64,000 bases of DNA from Desulfosporosinus sp. BRH_c37 (lineage in GTDB: Bacteria; Bacillota; Desulfitobacteriia; Desulfitobacteriales; Desulfitobacteriaceae): assembly GCA_001516045.1 (NCBI GenBank), contig LOEW01000060.1, forward strand, positions 29,231-93,230, given 5' to 3'. Each line of letters opens with the position of its first letter. The first letter of the stretch is position 1. The notes under the pieces are model-generated. The model saw only the letters and a list, made by a program, of their open reading frames with translations, had not been told where the DNA came from and made no database searches. Both the position numbers and the translations under genes were made by a program. This document shows, one piece after another, positions 45,339-54,092 of this stretch.

Positions 45339-46457
45339 GTGATTAATCGAGAACGGCTATTAAACGAGTTCCTTGATCTAGTGCGTATTACAAGTCCAAC
45401 CCTAGCTGAACGAGAAATTGCAGAAGTATTAAAAAATAAACTACAGACATTGGGACTGAAAGTTATCGAAGATCACGCGGGAGAAGCCATTGGCGGTAAC
45501 TGTGGCAATCTGATCGGCACTCTCTCAGCGACATTACCTGATGCCCCAGGGCTCTTGTTATCTGCCCACATGGACTGTGTAAAGCCTTGTCAGGCAGTTA
45601 GCCCTGTAGTCAAAGGAGACATGATCTGCTCCTCCGGTGACACTGTTCTTGGCGGGGATGACAAGGCAGGACTGGCTTCAATCCTGGAGGCTTTACGGAT
45701 TATCCAGGAACAGCGTATTCCCCACGGTGAAATTCTCGTGGTCTTTACGATTGCCGAAGAAGAAGGGTTGCTGGGGGCAAAAAATATTGATCGGTCACTT
45801 CTACATGCAGATTTCGGTTACGTTTTGGATTCCAGCGGTTCACCCGGTAAGATCATCGTCCAAGCTCCAGGAGAAAACAACCTTTTATTTAAGATATTTG
45901 GGCGGTCTGCGCACGCCGGTATCGCTCCAGAAGACGGACTGAACGCAATCATCTTGGCCGCGCAAGCTTTATCACAAGTCCCAGATGGTCGAATTAATGA
46001 AAAAACTACAGCAAATATCGGTATGATAAGTGGCGGTCTTGCGACAAATATCGTCCCGGAAGCTGTAGAAATTAATGCGGAAACCCGAAGCCTTAATCAA
46101 ACTGAACTACAATCACTCACTAATGAGATTGTGAATACTATCGGACGGGTAGTTAAAGAGCATGGCGGACGCTTTGAAGTGACAATTCAAAAGCTATATG
46201 ATCCCTATGTACTTAGTGAAAACCTACCAATAATTACTGTTGCCAAAACAGCAGTGAAAACACTGGGCTTACAATTAGAACTAAAGGCAACAGGAGGCGG
46301 CAGTGATGCCAATTATTTTAACGCGTATGGTATTCCATGTGCAGTCTTAGGTATTGGAACGCAAAAGGTACATACCACTGAGGAGTTCATTAAAATTGAT
46401 GATCTTTATAAGACTGCAGAATTAGTAGTTGAGTTAATCCGCCATGTCAGAAGTTAG
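45339..46457 (+). CDS. M20 family metallopeptidase (PepT-like)
   Basis: A 372-aa cytoplasmic zinc peptidase. LSAHMDCV (first His/Asp), GGDDKAGLA (bridging Asp), IAEEEGLLG (catalytic Glu and ligand) and a dimerisation lid (~175-285; FGRSAHAGIAPEDG) are visible; GGGSDANYF and the final VHTTEEFI supply the remaining ligands. It resembles peptidase T/tripeptidase-like M20B proteins. GTG 45339 follows AAGGAG. Confidence 0.9.
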   Translation: MINRERLLNEFLDLVRITSPTLAEREIAEVLKNKLQTLGLKVIEDHAGEAIGGNCGNLIGTLSATLPDAPGLLLSAHMDCVKPCQAVSPVVKGDMICSSGDTVLGGDDKAGLASILEALRIIQEQRIPHGEILVVFTIAEEEGLLGAKNIDRSLLHADFGYVLDSSGSPGKIIVQAPGENNLLFKIFGRSAHAGIAPEDGLNAIILAAQALSQVPDGRINEKTTANIGMISGGLATNIVPEAVEINAETRSLNQTELQSLTNEIVNTIGRVVKEHGGRFEVTIQKLYDPYVLSENLPIITVAKTAVKTLGLQLELKATGGGSDANYFNAYGIPCAVLGIGTQKVHTTEEFIKIDDLYKTAELVVELIRHVRS

Positions 46458-46563
46458 AATCTCAGTGGTGACCAAGATTAATAATTCGGCGATTCAAAAT
46501 AAAAAGGGATTATCATACAAATACTAGCTATAAAGCAAACAATGAACATCGGAGGGAAATCAC

Positions 46564-48129
46564 ATGAAAATAGACGAACAAAAAACCTTTACAAAGCCAC
46601 CACAGTCTTATTGGATGGCTTCTACACCTCTAACTACGTATCCGACTTTAGGTGAGGATCTAAAGGTTGACGTTGCTATCATCGGAGGGGGTATTACTGG
46701 TATCTCCTGTGCCTACATGCTAAATAAAGAAGGGGTAACAACAGCAATCATCGAGGCTGATAGGATATTAAATGGTACAACCGGACATACGACCGCCAAA
46801 ATCACCTCTCAGCATGGACTGATCTACAGTAAAATTAAAAACCAAATGAGTGACGAATTAGCAAGGCAATACGCCGAAGCAAATGAGTCTGCAATCCGTT
46901 TAATTGAAAATATCGCCAACGATCTGCAAATAAAATGTGACTATATTCCTCAATCCGCCTATATCTATACATTACAAAACGAGTATATTAATAAAATAAG
47001 TGATGAAGCAATGGTAGCCTCTTCGCTTGGTATTAAATCTACATTTCTGGAAGAAACACCTTTGCCCTTTCCCGTAAAGGCTGCCGTGCGATTTGATAAT
47101 CAAGCCCAATTTCACCCTCTTCAGTTTTTACTTCCTCTCGCCAACGATTATATCAATAAGGGCGGCAAAATTTTTGAGCAAAGTCGTGTAGTTGATATAG
47201 AAGAAGAAGGCTCTTATATTATCATTACGAAGCAAGGAAAGAAGGTCACCGCCGAAAAACTAATCATTGCCTCCCACTACCCTTGTTATAATAAACCCGG
47301 ACTATATTTCACCAGAATTTATCCTGAGAGGTCATATGTAGTTGCAATTAAGGCAAGAGAAAATTATCCGGGTGGTATGTATATAGCAGCTGAAGAATCC
47401 GGTCACTCACTTCGTAATCAAATGTCTGATAATGGTGAATTGATATTAGTTGGTGGTGAACAACATAAAACTGGGCAGGGTGAGGATACATCCAAAAACT
47501 ATGAAGCATTAATCGATTTTTCTAATCAAACTTTTACAGTAGAAGATATTCCTTATCGATGGTCTACCCAAGACTGCATGACGCTTGATGGACTGCCTTT
47601 TGTGGGGCATTTCACTTCAAACACTCCCAATATGTATATTGCCACCGGTTACGGCAAGTGGGGCATGACCAACAGTATTGCATCCGCAACAATTTTAAAG
47701 GACTTAATAATTACTGGGAAAAGTCCTTGGCAAGATGTGTATAACCCCTCACGTCTAACTATTTCTGCTTCTGCCAAGAACTTTGTTGTTCAAAATATTA
47801 ATGTTGCAGATCAACTAATTAAGGGAAAACTTTCCTCGTTACCGGAGCATGTCGAACTTAAAACTGGTGAAGGAGAAATTATTGAGTCAAATAGTCAAAG
47901 AGCCGGAGCCTATAAGGATGAACAGGGCAAATTACACGTTGTAGATACAACATGTACCCATATGGGATGTGAACTGAACTGGAATTCGGCTGAAAAATCC
48001 TGGGATTGCCCTTGCCATGGCTCAAGGTTCTCCACCGATGGAGACATCATCGAAGGACCTGCTGTCAAGCCTTTAGATTTCCATAAAGATGTAAATACAA
48101 TTGAAAAGCTAATCAAAGAACCATATTAA
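46564..48129 (+). CDS. FAD-dependent oxidoreductase with C-terminal Rieske domain
   Basis: A 521-aa two-domain enzyme. The N-terminal DAO-type domain has VAIIGGGITGISCAYML (FAD-binding, ~32-48) and HTTAKITSQHG; the C-terminal ~100 residues are a Rieske domain with CTHMGC (CxH) and CPCHGS (CxxH) ligands for a [2Fe-2S] cluster. Related to the YhfW-type family in Bacillus. It probably passes electrons between the flavin and an unknown partner. RBS GGAGGG. Monocistronic. Confidence 0.92.
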   Translation: MKIDEQKTFTKPPQSYWMASTPLTTYPTLGEDLKVDVAIIGGGITGISCAYMLNKEGVTTAIIEADRILNGTTGHTTAKITSQHGLIYSKIKNQMSDELARQYAEANESAIRLIENIANDLQIKCDYIPQSAYIYTLQNEYINKISDEAMVASSLGIKSTFLEETPLPFPVKAAVRFDNQAQFHPLQFLLPLANDYINKGGKIFEQSRVVDIEEEGSYIIITKQGKKVTAEKLIIASHYPCYNKPGLYFTRIYPERSYVVAIKARENYPGGMYIAAEESGHSLRNQMSDNGELILVGGEQHKTGQGEDTSKNYEALIDFSNQTFTVEDIPYRWSTQDCMTLDGLPFVGHFTSNTPNMYIATGYGKWGMTNSIASATILKDLIITGKSPWQDVYNPSRLTISASAKNFVVQNINVADQLIKGKLSSLPEHVELKTGEGEIIESNSQRAGAYKDEQGKLHVVDTTCTHMGCELNWNSAEKSWDCPCHGSRFSTDGDIIEGPAVKPLDFHKDVNTIEKLIKEPY

Positions 48130-48157
48130 AATTAATCGAGTGGATCAGCTTGTCGGG

Positions 48158-48826
48158 CTAAAATAAGCTATTTACTGGTGCTATACATTCTGGAAAATCG
48201 TTGCGTGAAGAATTGACCAGTTTTGATACTTCGTAGGCAACCATCCGTTCCGCTGGAAAAGGCGTCAACAAACTATGAACCTCACTGCTCCAAGTTACAT
48301 TTTGATCCAACCAAACTGACTCCATATCTTGTGGTAATATTACTGGCATTCGGTTGTGGATTGACTCTATCAACTTATTCGGCGTCGTAGTAATTATTGT
48401 GCAGGAGTTTATTCTTTGTCCTATAGGTGACATCCAAGAATCCCACAGACCTGCAAACGCAAACGTTCCGCCGTCTTGTAGAGTGATTCTATATGGTTTC
48501 TTGACACGGCCTTCACTTTTCCATTCATAAAAACCGTCGGCCAAGACTAAGCAGCGTTTTTGGGCAAGGGAATTGCGAAAACTTGGTTTTTCCTCTAATG
48601 TTTCAGCTCGGGCATTAATTAACTTGTTCCCGATACTCATATCTTTGGCCCAGTAGGGTATCAGACCCCATCTTAACATAAGTAAGCGGTTGCACCCATC
48701 TTGATGGATCACCACGGGAACTGCTTGCGATGGAGAAATGTTATAGCGTGGCCCAAACTCAAATTCAAGTTGGCCAAGACCAAAGCGTTCTATATTGGGT
48801 TCAGCAAATAAATATCGGCCACACAT
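48158..48826 (-). CDS. SRAP (HMCES/YedK) family protein
   Basis: A 222-aa abasic-site processing protein. MCGRY at the N-terminus gives the catalytic Cys2, which forms a thiazolidine with abasic sites in single-stranded DNA. RAETLEEKPSF and VLADGFYEWK carry the conserved Asn/Glu region, and IHNRMPVIL the active-site His. Length is normal. Monocistronic. Confidence 0.94.
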   Translation of the reverse strand: MCGRYLFAEPNIERFGLGQLEFEFGPRYNISPSQAVPVVIHQDGCNRLLMLRWGLIPYWAKDMSIGNKLINARAETLEEKPSFRNSLAQKRCLVLADGFYEWKSEGRVKKPYRITLQDGGTFAFAGLWDSWMSPIGQRINSCTIITTTPNKLIESIHNRMPVILPQDMESVWLDQNVTWSSEVHSLLTPFPAERMVAYEVSKLVNSSRNDFPECIAPVNSLF

Positions 48827-48923
48827 CTAGCTTTCATCCTTTCTAAATAGGCTGGTCATAAAATAATAACCCAATTAAACATAAAGCACCATACAAATTG
48901 ATAAATTGGTTGTTCTCAGACCG

Positions 48924-48950
48924 AAAAAAGTCCCCTCACTTGGAGGGGAT
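48924..48950 (-). terminator. Terminator of the acyl-CoA mutase operon
   Basis: TCCCCTCCAAGTGAGGGGA hairpin followed by CTTTTTTC on the minus strand, 90 nt after the last operon gene. Confidence 0.85.
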
Positions 48951-49038
48951 AAATAATTAGAAGAAAAAAAGGCTGTACACTCTTACCATCCCAATAGCCG
49001 ACTTAAGGGTATAGAGCTGATTTTAGCAAAACGGTCTC

Positions 49039-50226
49039 TTAGACAATCCCTTTTGCTTTGAGTTCTTCTAAGTCCGAATCAGAATAACCTAATTTGCTTA
49101 GTACCAAATCGGTATGCTGTCCCCAAATAGGCGGAAACAAAATCTGCCCGCCGCCCGTTGGGTATTCCTTTCCATCATTAAGAATAAACTTTATAGGGAT
49201 GCCTATCTGGTTAAATTCGCCACCAATAGAGTCATTAATTTTGACCGTTATCCCCCGTTCCCGGACCAATGAACCTGCAAGTACTTCGTTAATACCTTGG
49301 ATGGGACTAAAACAACAATCTACCGTTCCAAGAATTTCCTCCCATTCAGCCAAGGTCATTTCCAGAAAAATTCTTTTGATTTCTTCATAGGTAAAATCTC
49401 CATCAATTGCTTTGGCTAGGTGGTCCTTTACAAGATCCACTCTTTTAATGGCCATACAAAAGTTTTTCCAGAATTTATACTCTAGGGACCCAAGGACCAC
49501 ATACCTATCATCTTTTGTTTGGTAGATGTTATAACAAACCAAACCACCAGAGAGGTTCAGTTCCCCTCTCTTCAACGGTTGAGCCTCTGCTTGGTACTGT
49601 CCTACGTAAAGCGCCATTAAGGAGAGTAGTCCGTCCAGCATAGAAACGTCTAAATAGCATCCTTCTCCCGTTTGCTTTTTCCGTACGAGAGCTGAAAGGA
49701 TCCCAATCACAGCGAACATGCCTCCACTAAGATCCGCAACCTGAATACCCGGCATAATAGGCCTGCCGTTCTTAATACCGGTGATGTCCAAAATCCCACT
49801 GACACTTAGGTAGTTTATATCATGTCCAGCCTTATTTTTATTGCAACCAGTCTGCCCATACCCTGTTAAAGCACAATATACCAAACCCGGATTAATCTTT
49901 TTCAATTCAGAATAACCTATTCCCCAAGCATCCATCACCCCAGGACGGAAACTCTCAAGAACGACATCGGCATCGGCAACGAGTTTCAGAAAAATATCCT
50001 TTCCGGCCGGGTCCCTGTAATTAATCCGAATGCTTTTCTTATTTCGATTAATAGCTAAATAGTAGGCACTAACGTTTTTTACCTTAGGGTCATGATCTCG
50101 TATGTAATCCCCCGCCGAGGTGTCTTCTATTTTTATAACCTCTGCTCCCATATCAGCTAATAGCAGCGATCCATAGGGTCCTGGCAGTAATCTACTTAAA
50201 TCCAATATTCTGATTCCCTTAAGCAT
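49039..50226 (-). CDS. CaiB/BaiF protein, alpha-methylacyl-CoA racemase-like
   Basis: A 395-aa class III CoA-transferase superfamily member. It begins GIRILDLSRLLPGPYGSLLLAD. AGHDINYLSVSGILDITG and GIQVADLSGGMFAVIGIL match the His and Asp acid/base positions of alpha-methylacyl-CoA racemases, and SLEYKFW has the Glu of the third site; a transferase would instead use an Asp nucleophile in this region. I therefore favour epimerisation of a 2-methylacyl-CoA, which fits a mutase operon, but transferase activity is not excluded. ATG 50226; last gene of the operon. Confidence 0.8.
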   Translation of the reverse strand: MLKGIRILDLSRLLPGPYGSLLLADMGAEVIKIEDTSAGDYIRDHDPKVKNVSAYYLAINRNKKSIRINYRDPAGKDIFLKLVADADVVLESFRPGVMDAWGIGYSELKKINPGLVYCALTGYGQTGCNKNKAGHDINYLSVSGILDITGIKNGRPIMPGIQVADLSGGMFAVIGILSALVRKKQTGEGCYLDVSMLDGLLSLMALYVGQYQAEAQPLKRGELNLSGGLVCYNIYQTKDDRYVVLGSLEYKFWKNFCMAIKRVDLVKDHLAKAIDGDFTYEEIKRIFLEMTLAEWEEILGTVDCCFSPIQGINEVLAGSLVRERGITVKINDSIGGEFNQIGIPIKFILNDGKEYPTGGGQILFPPIWGQHTDLVLSKLGYSDSDLEELKAKGIV

Positions 50227-50357
50227 TTATATTCCTCCAAATTGGCGAAAAGCTTCATCGCCGGTTGAAATTATGGTTGCGAAAACAGAAGATTTCAGTA
50301 TGAAAGGCATGGCTTTGGACTCCAATCCATGCCCTGTAGCCTTGTAAGGTGTAGAAA

Positions 50358-51731
50358 TTACATAACTTTCCCTTTCGTTTCAGGGCCTAATATCATTACT
50401 ACAAAAGCGCCTACTAATAGGACCACGGAACTAAACATAAACACTTCCATAGGGCCGTAACCCTGCATAATGAATCCCATAGCCAACGGACCGACAATAG
50501 CGCCTACCCGACCTACTCCATAAACAACCCCAGTTCCAGTGACTCGTGTGTGCGTGGGCCACAATTCTGGTACATAGATACCAAGAACCGTTGTCATGCT
50601 AACTTGGAATAACTGAAATATTAACCCTAAAATAATTACATAAATCACGGCAGTTGATGAACCGTAGGCATAAGCGAAAATGGCCATAAGAACCATGGAA
50701 ACAAATACAGACCACTTCCTCCCAATCTTCTCCACTAGGAAAGGAACTAGTAAGAACGAAGGCATCCCACCAAGGGAGATTAGTGATACAAATACTATAG
50801 ATTTGGTTAACGAAAAACCTTTGGCCATCAGCAAGGTACTTAACCACATAGTCAATCCGTAATATGCTAACATAGCTGTGAACATCAAGACTGCGCTCAT
50901 AATTAAACGTATCGCGTATTGCCTAGTCAGCAGTTCGCTAAAACCTCTTTTCGAATCCTTCTTCGAGTCGTTTTTAGCAATAACCCCTATTGCAGGAGCA
51001 ACAACCTCTATTGGAGGTAAATCCCTTTGAATGCTCTTTTGAACCCTTTCCTCCATTTCTTTGACAACTCGATCGGCATCTTCGTATCTTCCGACTGACT
51101 CGAGCCAGCGAGCAGACTCAGGGACGAATTTCCAGATCACTAAAAGCCAGAAAGCTGGCAATGCTTCTACAAACAATACACCTTGCCAGCCATATTTCGG
51201 CAGGAAGAGATACGTTAATAATCCTGCAACTGCGATACCTAATGGAAGAGTGCACTGATAAATAGAGATATACTTGCCACGATACCTAGATTGCACCAAT
51301 TCACTCAACCAAGCTAAGCCGACTGGTATCTGCGCTCCTATTCCAACGCCAAGTAAAAAACGAAAGAACAACAGACTCTCAAAAGACCAGGCCATACCTG
51401 ACAAGGCACCAGCTATTCCCCAAAACGCCATAGAACCCATGAGCATTTTCTTTCTTCCATACTTATCTGACAAACTTCCAGTACATACGGAACCAAGAAA
51501 CATCCCCACAAGAGCCGTGGATGCTACTAATCCCATCATACTTTTTGTGAGGTTAAAGTACTTCCCCACAGTCGGTAGTATATATCCCAAGCCACCCAAG
51601 TCAATACTTTCTACAAACCATGCACCTGTTAATAACATAGTCAAATAAACATGATACTTTGATTTTGGAAGCCGCTCTATACGACTGGAGACATTGATCC
51701 GTCCACCCGTTTCATATGCTAAATTACTCAT
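50358..51731 (-). CDS. MFS transporter, metabolite:H+ symporter type
   Basis: A 457-aa twelve-helix transporter. GSLSDKYGRKKMLMGSM is the loop 2-3 signature, RFLLGVGIGAQIPVGLAWLSEL the TM4-5 region; the long central loop (~235-280) is charged. It resembles carriers for aromatic or other carboxylic acids (SV2/AAHS-like). ATG 51731 follows GGGAGG; a longer frame from 51857 has no site. In the mutase operon it is the likely importer of the acid substrate. Confidence 0.88.
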   Translation of the reverse strand: MSNLAYETGGRINVSSRIERLPKSKYHVYLTMLLTGAWFVESIDLGGLGYILPTVGKYFNLTKSMMGLVASTALVGMFLGSVCTGSLSDKYGRKKMLMGSMAFWGIAGALSGMAWSFESLLFFRFLLGVGIGAQIPVGLAWLSELVQSRYRGKYISIYQCTLPLGIAVAGLLTYLFLPKYGWQGVLFVEALPAFWLLVIWKFVPESARWLESVGRYEDADRVVKEMEERVQKSIQRDLPPIEVVAPAIGVIAKNDSKKDSKRGFSELLTRQYAIRLIMSAVLMFTAMLAYYGLTMWLSTLLMAKGFSLTKSIVFVSLISLGGMPSFLLVPFLVEKIGRKWSVFVSMVLMAIFAYAYGSSTAVIYVIILGLIFQLFQVSMTTVLGIYVPELWPTHTRVTGTGVVYGVGRVGAIVGPLAMGFIMQGYGPMEVFMFSSVVLLVGAFVVMILGPETKGKVM

Positions 51732-51892
51732 CTTATACCTCCCTCTAATTATTATTAAAACCGAGAAATGTGCCCACTGCCTACCTTCTAACCAGAACTT
51801 TAAAAAAATGCATCTCCTTCTCACCAAGGAGAGGTTCGTGCGGTTCAGAGGGGGCATAACTGTGACCGCCGATGAAAGTCGGTATGGCGTGG

Positions 51893-53230
51893 TTAGGCCT
51901 CCCGTTTGTCAACCACTCGTGCAGCCTTTCGTTCGAAGCGAGGAAGACTATTGGGGTTACATATCTCTACATCAACTCGCAAACCCAACTCGTCACTTAA
52001 TTTGCTGGAAATTACCCTTTGTCTGTCTTGACGACCTAATTCATCTTCCCATACACTGGGAAGCAATTCTAACTGAACCTTAAGATTATCCATTTTCCCT
52101 TCGGGACGCTCTAATACTATTAACCATGCGTCTCCCACACCTTCAATTCTGGTGATAATATCCTCGATACGTCGGGGCGCTACTATTGTCCCGCGTATTT
52201 TTAAGATATCGTCCGATCTGCCGGTAAACCATTTGATTAGCGGATGAGCCTGGCGTCCGCAGGAACAGTCAAATGGATTTTCCTTAAATGCGGTAAGGTC
52301 TCTCGTCCGAAAACGTAAGATCGGAGCCGCTTCCCTCTCTAACGTAGTAATAACAAGTTCCCCTGTCTCGCCTGCCTCCAATGCTTCCCCACTTTCAGGA
52401 TTTACGATCTCTACCAGATAGGCATCTGACCAAACATGAGCATATCCTTCAGTTTGGCTCGCTTGACAACTAGCTGCAACTATCGGTCCCCCTACCTCCG
52501 TAGTGCCATATTGGTTGTGGGCACTAAACCCTACAGGCATAGCACTTTCAATCTTGTCCCGAAGGCCCAAGGACCAAGCTTCTCCCCCCATGTTGGACAT
52601 TCGCAGCGTTGACCAGTCACTTCGAGGGTCGATTCCAAGGTTACGTGCCGTTTCAATTAAGTAGATCATGAAGGATGGGGTACAAGTAATACCATTCGCC
52701 TCAAAATCCTTTAACCATGACACAGTAGAGTTCGTTCTGCCAGGTCCCACCGGCAAGATTCGGATTCCTGCCGCATGTGCTCCAATGTCTGCTGATGGTC
52801 CTCCAATCCAGGTTCCATATCCGTAACCCTGATAGAGTAAGTCACCTGGTTTTAAGCCCTGCATAATAAATTGACGTGCCTGAAGTTCCGCTAGCCGTTT
52901 CCAGTCCTTGTCTGAATGCGCAACAGTCACTGGAGTCCCAGTGGTTCCCGAAGTCATATGATAATGGCGTACTTGCTCACAGGGAACAGCCAATATTCCT
53001 TGCGGATAAAACTGCCTTAATTCGCTCTTGTCCATAAACGGAATTCGAGAAATGTCCTCAAGTTGCTGGATATGCTCAGGTCGAAGACCAATCTCATCAA
53101 ACTTCTTTTTGTAAAAAGGGACAGTATTATAACATCGCTCTACCTGCCACTTGAGCTTTCGCAATTGCAGCTCACGCATATCTTGATGGTTCATAGTCTC
53201 AACAGCTTGATCAAAAAAACAGTGGTTCAT
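51893..53230 (-). CDS. Acyl-CoA ligase of the phenylacetate-CoA ligase (PaaK) family
   Basis: A 445-aa AMP-forming ligase. The P-loop is MTSGTTGTPVTVAHS (~93-107), the core has SAHNQYGTTEVGGP and ETGELVITTLEREAAPILRFRTRDL, and the C-terminal domain DDILKIRGTIVAPRRIED and LPRFERKAARVVDKR, the last carrying the catalytic Lys. It would activate the imported carboxylic acid to its CoA ester as the entry step of the mutase pathway. Length is normal for PaaK-like enzymes. Confidence 0.9.
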   Translation of the reverse strand: MNHCFFDQAVETMNHQDMRELQLRKLKWQVERCYNTVPFYKKKFDEIGLRPEHIQQLEDISRIPFMDKSELRQFYPQGILAVPCEQVRHYHMTSGTTGTPVTVAHSDKDWKRLAELQARQFIMQGLKPGDLLYQGYGYGTWIGGPSADIGAHAAGIRILPVGPGRTNSTVSWLKDFEANGITCTPSFMIYLIETARNLGIDPRSDWSTLRMSNMGGEAWSLGLRDKIESAMPVGFSAHNQYGTTEVGGPIVAASCQASQTEGYAHVWSDAYLVEIVNPESGEALEAGETGELVITTLEREAAPILRFRTRDLTAFKENPFDCSCGRQAHPLIKWFTGRSDDILKIRGTIVAPRRIEDIITRIEGVGDAWLIVLERPEGKMDNLKVQLELLPSVWEDELGRQDRQRVISSKLSDELGLRVDVEICNPNSLPRFERKAARVVDKREA

Positions 53231-53287
53231 AGTTCTCTAAATCCCCCTTCATTTTTTCAAGTAATATAACTTTTTTGAACTCATAGT

Positions 53288-53640
53288 TTAGGCGACTTCA
53301 AGTTGCCACATCTGGCAATCATTAACCAGAGAATCTCCTTTTTTTGACAGAATAATCTGAATTTTGATCTTAAAGATAACCTCTTTCAAACCAACCAAGG
53401 ATGTTACCACACCCTCATGGGTTACCGGAGCATCCTGCTCCGGCCTACCATTCATCGTCCTGTATTCGTCGACTATTTTTTTGGCAATATAGTCATCAAA
53501 ACTATTCCCATTAGGAAAAAACATTGATAACCGTGTTTTGGGCCTCCTAATTCTAAGAACATATCATTCTTACGGATTTGTTGACCCATCCAGCGAGGCC
53601 CAATATCTATATCCTCTAGGCCATCAAAGAAGCTTTCCTT
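53288..53640 (-). pseudogene. Acetyl-CoA synthase (AcsB/CdhC)-like fragment, frameshifted
   Basis: Just after the B12 subunit one frame (53640-53525, no start codon) reads FFDGLEDIDIGPRWMGQQIR and NDMFLELGGPKHGYQ, similar to the INFGPAFEGESIRKGDMYVEMGG segment at the domain-2 entry of acetyl-CoA synthase. A shift then leads to MFFPNGNSFDDYIAKKIVDE and about 60 more residues ending at 53288; this second part I do not recognise. No start codon or site precedes the first part. Either a broken gene or an ORF disrupted by sequencing error. No catalytic A-cluster cysteines are present. Confidence 0.4.
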
Positions 53641-53642
53641 GT

Positions 53643-54041
53643 CTAGCGGCGTATTTTAGATTTAATATACTCTACAATTGATTCTGAAGTACAACTGGGC
53701 GTGAAAACCTCGTCCACCCCTTTTTCTTTTAATTTAGGTATCTGCTGTTCCGGAATGGTTCCGCCACAAAAGACAAGAATGTCTTCTTTACCCTTGTTCC
53801 TGAGCAACTCTATTATTTCTTCAATCAGGAAATGATTTGAAGCATGGAAACTAATCCCGATCGCATCAACATCCTCCTGAATGGCAGCTGCAACAATCAT
53901 TTCCGGGGTCTGATATGTGCCCAAATAAACCACTTCAATTCCTGAATCTTTGAGAATCTGGGCTACAACCAGAGCACCGCTAGTATGGCCGTCAAGGCCC
54001 ATCATTGAAATAATAACCTTGATTCGCTTTTTATTATCCAT
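53643..54041 (-). CDS. B12-binding subunit of an acyl-CoA mutase
   Basis: A 132-aa cobalamin-binding domain. D17-G-H19-T-S-G22 is the DxHxxG motif whose His replaces the dimethylbenzimidazole ligand; ISFHASNH and FCGGTIPEQQIP are the SxL-type and GG motifs. Separate small subunits of this size occur in 2-hydroxyisobutyryl-CoA and related mutases. It pairs with the large subunit 50 nt upstream. Confidence 0.92.
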   Translation of the reverse strand: MDNKKRIKVIISMMGLDGHTSGALVVAQILKDSGIEVVYLGTYQTPEMIVAAAIQEDVDAIGISFHASNHFLIEEIIELLRNKGKEDILVFCGGTIPEQQIPKLKEKGVDEVFTPSCTSESIVEYIKSKIRR

Positions 54042-54092
54042 TTTTACACCTCTTTTTTTGAGAATTTATGTTAAGTTTTTTACCTTAACTTT

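Noticed and set aside
51800..51892. Sequence with GTGCGGTTC and AGAGGGGG resembling the 3' end of a group II intron (domain V)
   Set aside because: The complementary 5' arm of domain V and any reverse transcriptase are missing, so an intron remnant cannot be supported.
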